A DNA stretch of 64,000 nucleotides from Epiperipatus broadwayi (Eukaryota; Onychophora; Udeonychophora; Euonychophora; Peripatidae). The notes under the pieces are model-generated. The model was not told where the DNA came from and ran no database searches. It was given only the letters and a program-made list of their open reading frames with translations. The DNA is taken from contig JAQFVV010012508.1 in the NCBI GenBank assembly GCA_028023455.1, positions 3,719,877 to 3,783,876 of the forward strand, in the 5' to 3' direction. Positions 34,561-43,689 of the stretch are shown here, in pieces (position 1 is the stretch's first letter; the number at the start of each line of letters is the position of its first letter). A program made the translations under genes and the position numbers.

Positions 34561-34619
34561 GTAATCTAGACCAACTGATGATTGCTGGTTTAGCATGAAA
34601 TACGTATATTGGTGATTAT
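34561..34619 (+). ncRNA. R1 type I hammerhead ribozyme, intact
   Basis: Helix I 5' strand: GTAATC (34561-34566), TAG bulge, ACCAA (34570-34574). Core CTGATGA is 34575-34581. Helix II is TGCT/AGCA with loop GGTTT; GAAA is 34597-34600. Helix III is minimal (ATA opposite TAT at most). The predicted cut follows A34608 in an AUA (NUH) triplet, and the helix I 3' strand TTGGTGATTAT follows at 34609-34619. The TAG bulge faces the GGTTT loop, where natural type I ribozymes make their tertiary contact. Caution: the core-proximal pair of helix II is U-U, not G-C. Confidence 0.75.
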
Positions 34620-34694
34620 TTATCTTTTCAGCATGAGTGTGGTCAGGTGGGTCAGCAATATGAGATGGCACTGAGAGTAGTGGTCGTGTGAAAG

Positions 34695-34712
34695 TCTGAG
34701 TTCGAATCCCGC
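34695..34712 (+). promoter_or_regulatory. RNA polymerase III B-box-like site in R1
   Basis: GAGTTCGAATCCC matches the tRNA-type B box (GGTTCGANTCC). A weaker A-box-like TGGCACTGAGAG lies about 35 bases upstream. The pair sits roughly 60-100 nt downstream of the ribozyme cut site, so a Pol III start would fall near the 5' end of a cleaved monomer. The same site recurs in other R1 copies. Confidence 0.5.
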
Positions 34713-35277
34713 ATATATTACATATATAAATGCAGGTTTAAGCCTGTACAATGTATCATTCTTATTGTAAGTCTTTATCATTCGCATCATCAAGAGCTTT
34801 TATTTTATCGCTATAACATTTTATCATTGTTCAAACTCGTTATACTTATGAAATAGATTTGATGGTTTTTTATCTTTTTGAGTATAACCACGGTGTGGTA
34901 GAACCTACTTTGAATTTTTATACACATCTCTTTCTTTATTAAGCACTTGTAATCAGAAGCTTCTTTCCACAATTCACTTCATTTTCGTACTCCTCCTGCT
35001 TTTTTATTCTAAAATTAAATCTTTAATAACTACTTCATTTATTTTCCTCAGTTTTAGCCCTATTGTAATTATTTTTGTTTGTATTTAACACATGATTCGT
35101 TTGTTTGTCTTCTATCGCTGGTTAAGATTTTTTTTTTTTTCAAATTTAAATTGTCTTATCTTTTATTTTTAATATGTCCACTGCTTTTATACTTATTGAA
35201 ATCTTTAATGTTTTCAAATTTCCAAAAAGTAATGTCAGTAAATTCATTTGTCTAAGATTAAATGAAAATCAGTATTT

Positions 35278-35812
35278 GTCTGAAGATTTACGATGATGGT
35301 ATATTATTAGATGTGATATGTTGGACTATTTCCATCATCTACAAGTGAATGTTGAATGTATAGAAAATTTTAAACTTTATTTAAACTTTCCAAATACAAA
35401 CAACTTGTTAGCAGTAACACACAAATAGACAACACAGGTTAGTAATTACACAACGTTTCGAGTAGTATTATTCTCCACTCTTTTTTGGGTGTTGCTGGCC
35501 TATGTACACAGTAACGATATTTGCTTAGAAGTTGAACTCACGCCTTTAGATTTTTGAATATCGGATTTAAGGCCTATTCAAGAATCTAAAGATGTGAATT
35601 AAACTTCTAAGCGAATATTGTCACTGTGTACATAGGCCAGCAACACCTGAAGAAGAGTGGAGAAACGTTGTGTAATTACTAACCTGCATTGTCTATTTGT
35701 GTGTTATTACTAACAAGTTGTTTGTATTTGGAAATTTTAAATAAAGTTTAAAATTTTCTATACATTCAACATTCACTCTTAAGTGATGGAAATAGTCCAA
35801 CATATCACATCT
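35278..35812. mobile_element. PLE terminal-repeat palindrome with target duplication
   Basis: Arms of about 245 bp (35309-35555 and 35570-35815) are near-perfect inverted copies. AAATGAAAATCA(G/A)TATTT flanks the block at 35260-35277 and 35813-35830, an 18-bp duplication with one change. The right arm contains CTGAAGAAGAGTGGAGAAACGTTG, typical of PLE/pLTR ends and a decayed hammerhead core; the left arm has its inverse with an insertion. No ORF remains. This is a PLE insertion reduced to its inverted ends. Confidence 0.65.
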
Positions 35813-35981
35813 AAATGAAAATCAATATTTAGAGATAAATTTTTTTGCAAAGCTAGCTGGTATTACTTGGGATTGAGATGCAAGGGTTTTATAAATAGTT
35901 TTTTTAGTACTAGCTATATTGTGATAGTGAGTATTGTGTTCTTTGTTTTTTCATAGATTCTTTCACCAGATTTCAAAAGAG

Positions 35982-36200
35982 ATATAAAATGCTGTTAAAC
36001 TGATTGAATTTGCCAATAACTTGATATGTAGTTTCATCACCTAAGACCTATCTCAAATCAAAATCTTTTGGATTATTCAATCATAAAAAGGGTATAAAAT
36101 GCTGTTAAACAGATTGAATTTGCCAATAACTCAAGATGTAGTTTTATCACCTAAGACTTAACTCAAATTGAAATCTCCTTTTAGATTGTCCAATCACAAA
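35982..36200. repeat. Tandem duplication of about 110 bp
   Basis: TATAAAATGCTGTTAAAC, AGATTGAATTTGCCAATAACT and CATCACCTAAGAC occur twice in a row with about 10% divergence. Confidence 0.85.
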
Positions 36201-36711
36201 TCTACAATCAAAGAATTATGGTGCAAAAAATGAAATTATCATGAAGTTCCAAGCAAATATGTTTTTCCAGATTCAACAATGAAGCCAACTGGATTCGATC
36301 TTTCTAGATGTAATTGGAATCTGATCAACAGATTCAGGACAACATGGTCATCATTCTCATCCATTTCATAAATGGAATTTAACAGTCGTATATTGGACAA
36401 ATGGAAACTTTGAACCACATAGTTAATGATTTTTTAATCTAAGGTTATATTGGGAGAATTGAGTGACTTAAGAAAGCTATAAGTGAATCTATCTTGTAGT
36501 TGGAATTTCTACAGGATTTTTTAATGATATTTTTTTAATAATTAAATTATCTAACAAAGCTATATGTTAAATAAATAAATAAATTCAGTTTCTTGTCCTG
36601 TGTATGTTTTTCTTGAATAAATCAAGTAAGACCTAAATAAAATCTTGATATTTCCATGCATAGATCTTTAAAGATGTATTTTAAAGAAAATAATCAATAA
36701 GTTATACATTA

Positions 36712-36972
36712 ATATATATATATATATATTAATGTAATTTCTGTTAAATATTTTTAAATGAATCTCTTCATGTTCTATATTATTATTTTATTGATTCATT
36801 CATTCATTTAAATCTGTTTTTTTTTTTTTGTTAAAATTATAATATATATATATATATTAATGTAATTTCTGTTAAATATTTTTAAATGAATCTCTTCATG
36901 TTCTATATTATTATTTTATTGATTCATTCATTCATTTAAATCTGTTTTTTTTTTTTTTTTTGTTAAAATTAT
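36712..36972. repeat. Tandem duplication of about 130 bp
   Basis: The block from TATATATATATTAATGTAAT to a long T run and GTTAAAATTAT occurs twice, differing mainly in T-run length. Confidence 0.95.
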
Positions 36973-36974
36973 AA

Positions 36975-37590
36975 ATAAAACATATGTCAACAGACTGAAC
37001 TGCTTTGGCAGTTTGATTTTAAAGAAACGGAGTCTGTGATAAAAGCTGATATAGTTAAAAACCTGAAAAAATAATTGACTTTGAAACAAATCAGATTATG
37101 GATTTTACTATTGTTGCAGTTGAGATTTTTTTATATTTGCAGGTGATTTTATATATAAATAAATGATTTAATTTTTTTTTTTTTGGTAGATTTTTTGTTA
37201 TCTTGGAATGACACTTCTAGGTAAATTCACCAGACATAGTCTGTATGCTGGTACTTTTTTGGCAGTCTTGTGGAAAATACTCCCAAATGATTAGTAAATG
37301 ATATATTTAATTTTCATTTTTATTAATAGATGAAAGATTTTCAACTAAATATAAACTGCTATAGTTTAAAGATTAATTTGCAAAACTCAGTTTGCACAAA
37401 ATGGTGATCTGTGTTCACATTTTATTTGTCAAGTGAAAATGATTGTCGTGGCATATTTTTTTTGTTTTTAGCTTGATTTTGATATATTTAAAGATGTTTT
37501 TATTTAATACTTTTCTGATGAAAGTTTGAGATCTTTTGTATTTTTGCTATAAATCATATGAACATTAGTATTTGAGAGCGACATTTAGTA
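36975..37590. other. AT-rich non-coding sequence
   Basis: No supported gene. Confidence 0.5.
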
Positions 37591-37639
37591 AATTCTAGAC
37601 AATTTTGTCGACGTCATTCACTCAGACATCGTAAACAGT

Positions 37640-37890
37640 AATTTAAAGTGAGTGGTTTATCCTCACACTTTCATTTCCAGTACTTAAGATTTGCCCATAT
37701 ATAAGCATTTGGGTTGAAAAGAACAAGTGGATTCATTTTGTTCTTTCTTAAATACTATATCTTGTGTTGGGAATGAAAGTATTCATTTATTATTAACACT
37801 CGTAAAAGGTGCATGCACAATAGCTTGAAAAGGCTGATGTTTAATGTATTACCAATATAAACATAGCGCTATATAAAATAAATGCTTATT
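37640..37890. repeat. Diverged copy of repeat family F4
   Basis: ACTTAAGATTTGCCCATA, GCATTTGGGTT, GTATTCATTTATT and GCATGCACAATAG followed by AGCGCTATATAAAAT correspond in order to the right arm of the palindrome at 53140-53700. Confidence 0.6.
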
Positions 37891-38286
37891 TATATATTTA
37901 ACATTGTTGTTTTTTTTCACAAATCTGAATACCTATTTGTCTTCATCCAATCTGTCTTACCTCATTCTACCTTCAGTTTGAAAGTTGAATGGTTAGAGTG
38001 ATTATATGCATCTCCGTCTAATTCCTTTACTAACATGAGTCCAAGCCTTTTCACAACAATCTATTTCAACTCTAAATTCTAGCAAGTTTTATGTAGAAAT
38101 TTCTTATAAAAACAATAAAATATCCTGGTAAACTAATGTTATAATTTAGTATTGTCAATTGATTTAAACGATCTTGTTGTTAGCAGTAAATACTTTTAGA
38201 CTTCTTTGTAGTATTTCTTACCTTTTTTGATACATCTCTTTTTCCTTGATACAATATCTAGCTGACTTTTTTTTTTCCAATATAAA

Positions 38287-39231
38287 TGTGGTTTTAATTT
38301 CTCCTTATTTGTAAAAATGAAAATACTTAATTGTAAATTATTAGAGAAAAAATATAGTTAGTAATAAATTTGGCTGAACGTTTTCGAGGAACCGTGCCTC
38401 ATACTCATAGCACCCGCATTGCACAAATTCGCAGGTCTTAAAGCATTTCTGTTTAGAAACCATCATTTGTGTAAATATGAAGCACATAGGAAGGAAAATG
38501 TAAACAATTACATTAAAGACCTACTAGCAGCAGGATTCAAATACAAAACTATTAGGAGGAAAGTCATGAAATTTAACAGCACAATAGATGATAAATTGCC
38601 TCGCACCAATCTACCCAGAATAACGGTCCCCTACATCCCTAAAATATCCAATAAACTAACGAAAACCTTAAGCAACAAATTCAGCATAATATTCAGAACT
38701 CCACCCAACACTAATAGGTTGATCAATAACTCCAAAGATTACATTGATCCAGCGCTCACCCCACATGTGGTGTACTCCATTTCCTGCCCCCAGGCCGGAT
38801 GCCACGCCACATATTATGGGGAAACGAAAGCCACAATTAACACCAGGTTGGCTCAACATCGGTACACCTTCAATAGAGCCCAAACGAACAGCAGTACATC
38901 TTCTGCATTTTTTGAACATACTAAACAATCAGGGCACAATTTCATACCCGCTAACCCCGTTATTTTATGCTCAGAACCAAACGACTACAGGAGAAAGATA
39001 AAAGAGGCATTCTACATTAACAGAGACATCCATGCAATCAACAGAAGAGACACGTGCTTCGACATTTCGAAAAAAATGGGCTACTTAACAGTAACTCATT
39101 TGAATATTCTCATTTACATATATCAAGTACATTTTCACGAAGGCTATGAGTATGAGGCACGGTTCCTCGAAAACGTTCAGCCAAATTTATTACTAACTAT
39201 ATTTTTTCTCTAATAATTTACAATTAAGTAT
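38287..39231 (+). mobile_element. 5'-truncated Penelope-like element with inverted end repeats and target duplication
   Basis: A GIY-YIG-coding body is enclosed by inverted repeats of about 85 bp (about 38325-38410 and 39140-39226). TTCCAATATAAA flanks it at 38275-38286 and 39232-39243, a perfect 12-bp target duplication. About 40 bp at the left lie outside the inverted repeat. The inverted copy of the 3' end at the truncated 5' side is a known habit of PLE insertions. The repeat carries TGAGGCACGGTTCCTCGAAAACG, a relic of the hammerhead-like motif of PLE terminal repeats (helix II GAGG/CCTC kept, CUGAUGA lost). Confidence 0.85.
38368..39213 (+). CDS. Penelope-like polyprotein C-terminus: linker and GIY-YIG endonuclease domain
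   Basis: The frame is open from 38368, after TAA at 38365, to TAA at 39211-39213; no credible start exists because the N-terminal RT is missing. Residues near the start of the native part (H-K-F-A-G-L-K-A-F-L-F) lead to a basic linker and P-R-I-T-V-P-Y-I-P-K, typical of the region between PLE RT and endonuclease. The endonuclease follows: V-V-Y-S-I-S-C-P-Q-A-G-C, Y-Y-G-E-T, T-R-L-A-Q-H-R, F-F-E-H-T-K-Q-S-G-H-N-F and K-E-A-F-Y-I-N, giving the GIY/YIG strands, Cys pair, catalytic Arg, His pair and catalytic Glu. The last 30 or so residues run into the terminal repeat. The domain looks intact, but without the RT it should be a dead copy. Confidence 0.85.
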   Translation: MWLNVFEEPCLILIAPALHKFAGLKAFLFRNHHLCKYEAHRKENVNNYIKDLLAAGFKYKTIRRKVMKFNSTIDDKLPRTNLPRITVPYIPKISNKLTKTLSNKFSIIFRTPPNTNRLINNSKDYIDPALTPHVVYSISCPQAGCHATYYGETKATINTRLAQHRYTFNRAQTNSSTSSAFFEHTKQSGHNFIPANPVILCSEPNDYRRKIKEAFYINRDIHAINRRDTCFDISKKMGYLTVTHLNILIYIYQVHFHEGYEYEARFLENVQPNLLLTIFFL

Positions 39232-39249
39232 TTCCAATATAAAGTTTTA

Positions 39250-39730
39250 TTTAATCTGTGCAATAATATTTTTAGACTAATGATAAACTATGTCATAAAA
39301 ATAATTTTATTAGAAGATTAGAAAACTTGAATGGATTTAAAGATAAGCTTTGAGAAGCTTTTTTTTTTTCTGTTTGATCTTTTGAAAAAAAAAATCTAAA
39401 CTTTCTTGTCTTTAATAATATGTTACCATTTGCTATTGTACATATACATAATTAAGAGTCTCTGCCTTTTCTTAATTAAGATAGTGATGGTTCTTCAGCT
39501 AATTAGTTATCAATGATTTGACTACTACCAAATTTGGATAAGTAGTGAAATTATTCTCATACATTTCTTTCTAATGCTAATACTTCAGTTTTATCATTTA
39601 TTTGTCTTCAACTCCACATAGAAAACTATGTAAGTAATAAAGTAAGCATTAACTAGAAGAAATCATGAATTATATAAGAGAAAAAATGATTTTACTATTT
39701 TAATGTGTCTTATCTTACTTTGCCTTCAAA
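39250..39730. other. AT-rich non-coding sequence
   Basis: No supported gene or repeat. Confidence 0.5.
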
Positions 39731-39738
39731 TAATGGAC

Positions 39739-40195
39739 TTATCCAGATTCCATCTTATCTTGATCGGATTGAGCATTCATCGCCATGAACCTATGCATGT
39801 ACATTTTTAGCCAGTGGCAAGAATGGGTCACTAGGCCATGATGTTCACTGAATCCAAATATTTTCATTAAAGACTGGCAATAAATTAGAACTACCATCTC
39901 AGAGATGAAAAACAGAATCAGTGTTCCGAAGACAATAGCAATTAAGCTAAACAGTTGATGCAGTGAGGCAAATCGATGTTCAGGATTGGAAACTGCTAGA
40001 ACCAAACACTGATTCAAAGTGAGCTGTCAAGTAGAGCCAGAAGTGATACTATATCTATTCATGTGGCAGGCTGTCACACAATAGCTGGAAATGGTAGAGA
40101 AATCTATAAGGGCACATTCAATCTCTTCTTCCATAGTTCACTCTAAAACTAGGAGCTATACCTCATCAACGGTAGCAGAAGGAGTATAGCCATTA
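39739..40195 (-). pseudogene. Degraded protein-coding relic with a membrane-like segment
   Basis: The minus strand reads one frame of about 150 codons broken by only three stops (TAG, TGA, TGA). It contains P-S-A-T-V-D-E-V, then T-M-E-E-E-I-E-C-A-L-I-D-F, then N-Q-C-L-V-L-A-V-S-N-P-E-H, then a hydrophobic run, L-F-S-L-I-A-I-V-F-G-T-L-I-L-F-F, and a His/Met-rich tail to TGA before 39739. The residue mix and G/C level differ from the surroundings. The hydrophobic run of about 20 residues would suit a membrane span. The family is not recognised; a decayed retrogene or unknown mobile element are the main options. Confidence 0.35.
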
Positions 40196-40390
40196 TAAAT
40201 ATAGTTTAAATACATAAGTATATATGTGTTTTTATGTTTCGTTAATAAATTGTGCATGTGTTTATATTATTACACTATAAATATACCATAATGATTTTAC
40301 TTTTTTATTTCTCAGCTACATATAGAAAAAAAAATATTAAAAATTTATAGAAAGATTATATAAGAGAAATAATAACAACCATTAGAAATC

Positions 40391-40490
40391 AGTCAACTCT
40401 TAGACAATCCCAATATAGATAACAATCAACAATCACAAACTGTTGTCATGGCAACCTTCTTTTAACAATAAACGTGGAAAATATATGGAG
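40391..40490 (-). repeat. Half copy of hairpin MITE family M1
   Basis: CTTAGACAATCCCAATAT, AACAATCAACAATCACAAAC and TGTTGTCATGGCAACC match the left arm at 28401-28548. TCTTTTAACAATAAACGTGG continues the homology to 17095-17145 in inverse. Confidence 0.75.
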
Positions 40491-40499
40491 AGTGTAAAA

Positions 40500-41515
40500 T
40501 TGTTTTTCTAATATTATTAATTTATATATGCATATAAAGAGGAATATTTAGTGAATTAATAGCTAAATATATGTGTGTTTATGAAGAATAGATTTAAATA
40601 TTTAATATTTAAACTTTATTATTATTATTTTTAAAAATATATGTTAATGCGATGAAAATGGGGTGAAAAAATATTTGAAAAAAGAATACATTCAACTAAC
40701 AAAAAAAAAATGGCAGCGGAAATTTAAATTTGTTAAAAATTTAAAGCAATTTAAATTCCAAAACACAGAGAAAAGAAAGGCATCTACAGAATGTTTATTA
40801 ATTCTTAAAAGCTTTGAAAAAAAAAAAAAAATCAATTTATAAACAGTTTGTAAAAATTACTAAAAATAAATTTTATATTGTTCTTTATGGTATTTTCAAG
40901 AAGTTTATCCGCATTTAAATATTGATAATAAAAATATGATTATATTAAAACGGAAAGAATAAACATATATATTAAAATCTGAAATTTAAGTCTGAAGATT
41001 AGTAAACATTTTTTTTTAATTTTTTGATATCTACCATTTTTGGGGGTAAAGAGAAACAAAACAACAATATATCAATTTTTATTGTTCATTTAAGACAAAT
41101 ATTATTTTCATGTATTTGAGATTTCAGAATGAAATATGCTTATATAATTTTGATATTAAACACATTTCAAATATAATATCCTGGAAAGTTGTAATCTAAA
41201 TTAGAGATTAGTTCGTGTTTTAATTTTAAAGAACGATTTAAAAAAGCTTTAATGTATTTATTTTTGAATAACTGATAAATTCAATTATTTTATTAATTTA
41301 GGAGAATATAATTTGTAATTTTCCCAAATTCATATAATTTGTTTAACTACTCTAAAATGGGTATTATTTATTTATTTAAATATTTTAGTTGAGATTTAGC
41401 AGAAAGGTTTTAGTTAGAATGATGAAAAATATATTCAGGGTTAATTTTCTGGTAATATTAAAAAGTTAAATCATGTGACCTTCCATATTGCATAGTACAA
41501 CTACAAACTACAGAA
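40500..41515. other. AT-rich non-coding sequence
   Basis: No supported gene, repeat or RNA. Confidence 0.5.
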
Positions 41516-41632
41516 TTTACATTCTTTGAATATAATACAGGGTATATGAGCACAGACGTTCAGATGACCCAACACTCTCCACTCTATCTAATAACACTGA
41601 TACACTCAAGCACATATATTCTGAAAAGATAA

Positions 41633-41693
41633 ATAATCACCAATATATCCGTATTTCATGATAAACCAGCAATCGTCAGTTGGTCCAGATTAT
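41633..41693 (-). ncRNA. R1 hammerhead, core mutated (U7 to C)
   Basis: Both parts of helix I and GAAA are kept. The core reads CTGACGA on the minus strand, helix II has a mismatch, and helix III has two extra bases. Confidence 0.55.
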
Positions 41694-42106
41694 CATCTCC
41701 CACACATATATACTATAAGTGCTCAGATATATATTAAGATAGACAATCTTCATACTTTAATGGACAGGCTCCGATCTTCTACACACTTCAACCCCCCAAC
41801 CGTCCATCCAATTGAAAATCTGATGATGGAATGCTCAAAGGCCTCCCTGAGGCTGAGATTCTTGTCACACCCATGTTGACCTAAGGTCAATCTGAACCCC
41901 ACATGTACACGACATAATCCATTTAATACATATGCAAGGATGGGCAGACATCTCTACAATGTAATAACTGAAACACAGGCTTATTATATACCTGTGTCTA
42001 TATATGTAATACAGGGTATATGAGCACAGACTTTCAGATGACCCAACACTCTCCACTCTATCTAATAACACTGACACACTCAAGCACATATATGCTGAAA
42101 AGATAA

Positions 42107-42165
42107 ATAATCACCAATATATGTATATCATGCTAAACCAGCAATCATCAGTTGGTCCAGATTAT
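42107..42165 (-). ncRNA. R1 hammerhead, GAAA mutated to GATA
   Basis: CTGATGA, helix II (TGCT/AGCA) and helix I (GATTAT/ATAATC and TTGGT/ACCAA) are perfect. One conserved A of GAAA is T, so activity is doubtful. Confidence 0.6.
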
Positions 42166-42365
42166 CATCTCCCACACATATATACTATAAGTGCTCAGAT
42201 ATATATTAATATAGACAATCTTCATACTTTAATGGACAAGCTCCAATCTTCTACACACTCCAACCTCCCAACCGTCCATCCAATTGAAAATCTGTCCATT
42301 AAAGTATGAAGATTGTCTATCTTAATATATATCTGAACACTTATAGTATATATGTGTGGGAGATG

Positions 42366-42424
42366 ATAATCTAGACCAACTGATGATTGCTGGTTTAGCA
42401 TGAAATATGTATATTGGTGATTAT
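42366..42424 (+). ncRNA. R1 type I hammerhead ribozyme, intact
   Basis: ATAATC (42366-42371), TAG bulge, ACCAA, CTGATGA (42380-42386), TGCT/AGCA stem with GGTTT loop, GAAA (42402-42405). The predicted cut follows A42413, then TTGGTGATTAT (42414-42424). All eleven helix I pairs are Watson-Crick. Confidence 0.75.
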
Positions 42425-42514
42425 TTATCCTTTCAGCATATATGTGCTTGAGTGTATCAGTGTTATTAGATAGAGTGGAGAGTGTTGGGTCATGTGAAAT
42501 TCTTTGAATATAGT

Positions 42515-43030
42515 AAATTTATCTTGCATTTATTGCCTTAAAGGCTTCTATAATTTTTTTATGTAACATAATAAAGTACTTGGTTACCATGAAAGTCTAA
42601 CAGTGATTTAGTACATTTTAATGCCAACTAATCAAGAGCTGTAAAGACTAGCCCATCCACAAGTCCTGTCATCATTGTCATTCAAGTTTAAAATGGGTTT
42701 ACTTGATATGTCTATTGAATAAGGTATTAACTTAGTTGATCATTTCCATTCATTTTTGAAATCATTTGAAGTAATGTTTTTTACATGAATTTCTTTCAGA
42801 ATCAGACTTTGTCAGTCAAGACACATGTATGTAAATTCATGAGCATTTTAGATGTATGCAATAAATATTGAAAAAACAAAACCAATATTTGGATTAAGTT
42901 AGTTCATTAATATATATGTCATCATCTACAATATTCAAACTAGAAAGTAATCATCATTTTCTCACAAGCGCCGTTAAACAATAGTGTTCAATCTGCAAGA
43001 ATACTAACACCCTAGCCATCATATAGAGAC
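42515..43030. other. AT-rich non-coding sequence
   Basis: No supported gene. Confidence 0.45.
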
Positions 43031-43034
43031 TTTA

Positions 43035-43345
43035 AGGGAATAAGAGCTGCCATCTTATTTCCTAACTCAAATATAAATTATATGAGCCAATCTTAAGTGT
43101 CTAAAAGTGGGAGTGGGAATTTATAAATCATTTACTTTAGATCCATTTTTTATTATTATTATTATTATTAGCATCATCATCATCATCATCTGAAATTTTA
43201 AATTTACTTTGTGCTAATAAGAATATTAAAAAAAATAGATTTAATGTGAATGATTTATAAATTCATGCTCTCTTTTCTAGAGACTTGAGTTTGGCTCATA
43301 TAATTACATTTAAGTTCAGAAATAAGATATTATTACATATTCTTA
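43035..43345. repeat. Foldback repeat around a (TAT)n(CAT)n microsatellite
   Basis: CTTATTTCCTAACTCAAATATAA, TATGAGCCAA and GGGAATTTATAAATCATT on the left pair with AATGATTTATAAATTC, TTTGGCTCATATAATTA and TTCAGAAATAAG on the right. The loop holds TAT and CAT trinucleotide runs (43150-43190). Confidence 0.65.
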
Positions 43346-43602
43346 TTATCAGAAATCTTTTTTTCCTGAAGTGTCAGTAATGAAATCACTAGTGATAGAT
43401 TAAGTAGATTTTCATAGGCAAACAAAAATTGTTTTTATTTCAAAATTACCAGACAAATGTATATTTTTGTGTTGAAAGTTTGTGTGTGTATGTGTATATT
43501 AAATTTCAATTGGTTCTTTTTTTCTTCTTCTTTATTTTAAATTATATTTTCTATAATTAAATTTTTATAAATTTAACTTTTCTAAAACTAATTTCTACAT
43601 AG

Positions 43603-43679
43603 ATATGGATGCTGCTTTGATATTTATTAAACAATTTATTCTTCATAGAAGAAATGATATTGAATTTATGATTAAGTGA
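43603..43679 (+). CDS. Weak terminal-exon candidate
   Basis: A pyrimidine-rich stretch and ACATAG (to 43602) precede an open segment of about 25 codons reading M-D-A-A-L-I-F-I-K-Q-F-I-L-H-R-R-N-D-I, ending in TGA at 43677. No partner exon was found and the segment is short, so chance is a serious alternative. Confidence 0.15.
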
Positions 43680-43689
43680 CTCACATCAT

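Larger units (their letters stand above)
33882..34752. mobile_element. R1 retrozyme-like element, inverted dimer with target duplication
   Basis: A minus-oriented unit (33882 to about 34200) joins plus-oriented sequence: the end of one monomer (34201-34285), then a full unit (34286-34752). GTATCATTCTTATT flanks the whole block at 33868-33881 and 34753-34766. Up to three bases may belong to the element, so the duplication is 11-14 bp, and the palindrome entered as one unit. Both ends carry a B-box-like GAGTTCGAATCCC (minus near 33886, plus near 34699). Each arm has one hammerhead. Confidence 0.85.
41535..42498. mobile_element. R1 retrozyme-like element: two minus units in tandem plus one plus unit
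   Basis: ATTCTTTGAATATA flanks the block at 41521-41534 and 42499-42512, a perfect 13-14 bp target duplication. Inside are two minus-oriented units whose ribozyme cores are 472 bp apart (TCGTCAG ends at 41679, TCATCAG at 42151) and an inverted plus unit from about 42296. The tandem spacing gives the R1 monomer length. The two sizable plus-strand open frames at 41658-41879 and 42121-42309 are parallel translations of the repeat. Confidence 0.85.

Noticed and set aside
38668-39001. Open frames overlapping the GIY-YIG coding region on both strands
   Set aside because: Shadows of the PLE endonuclease frame, which has the recognisable motifs.
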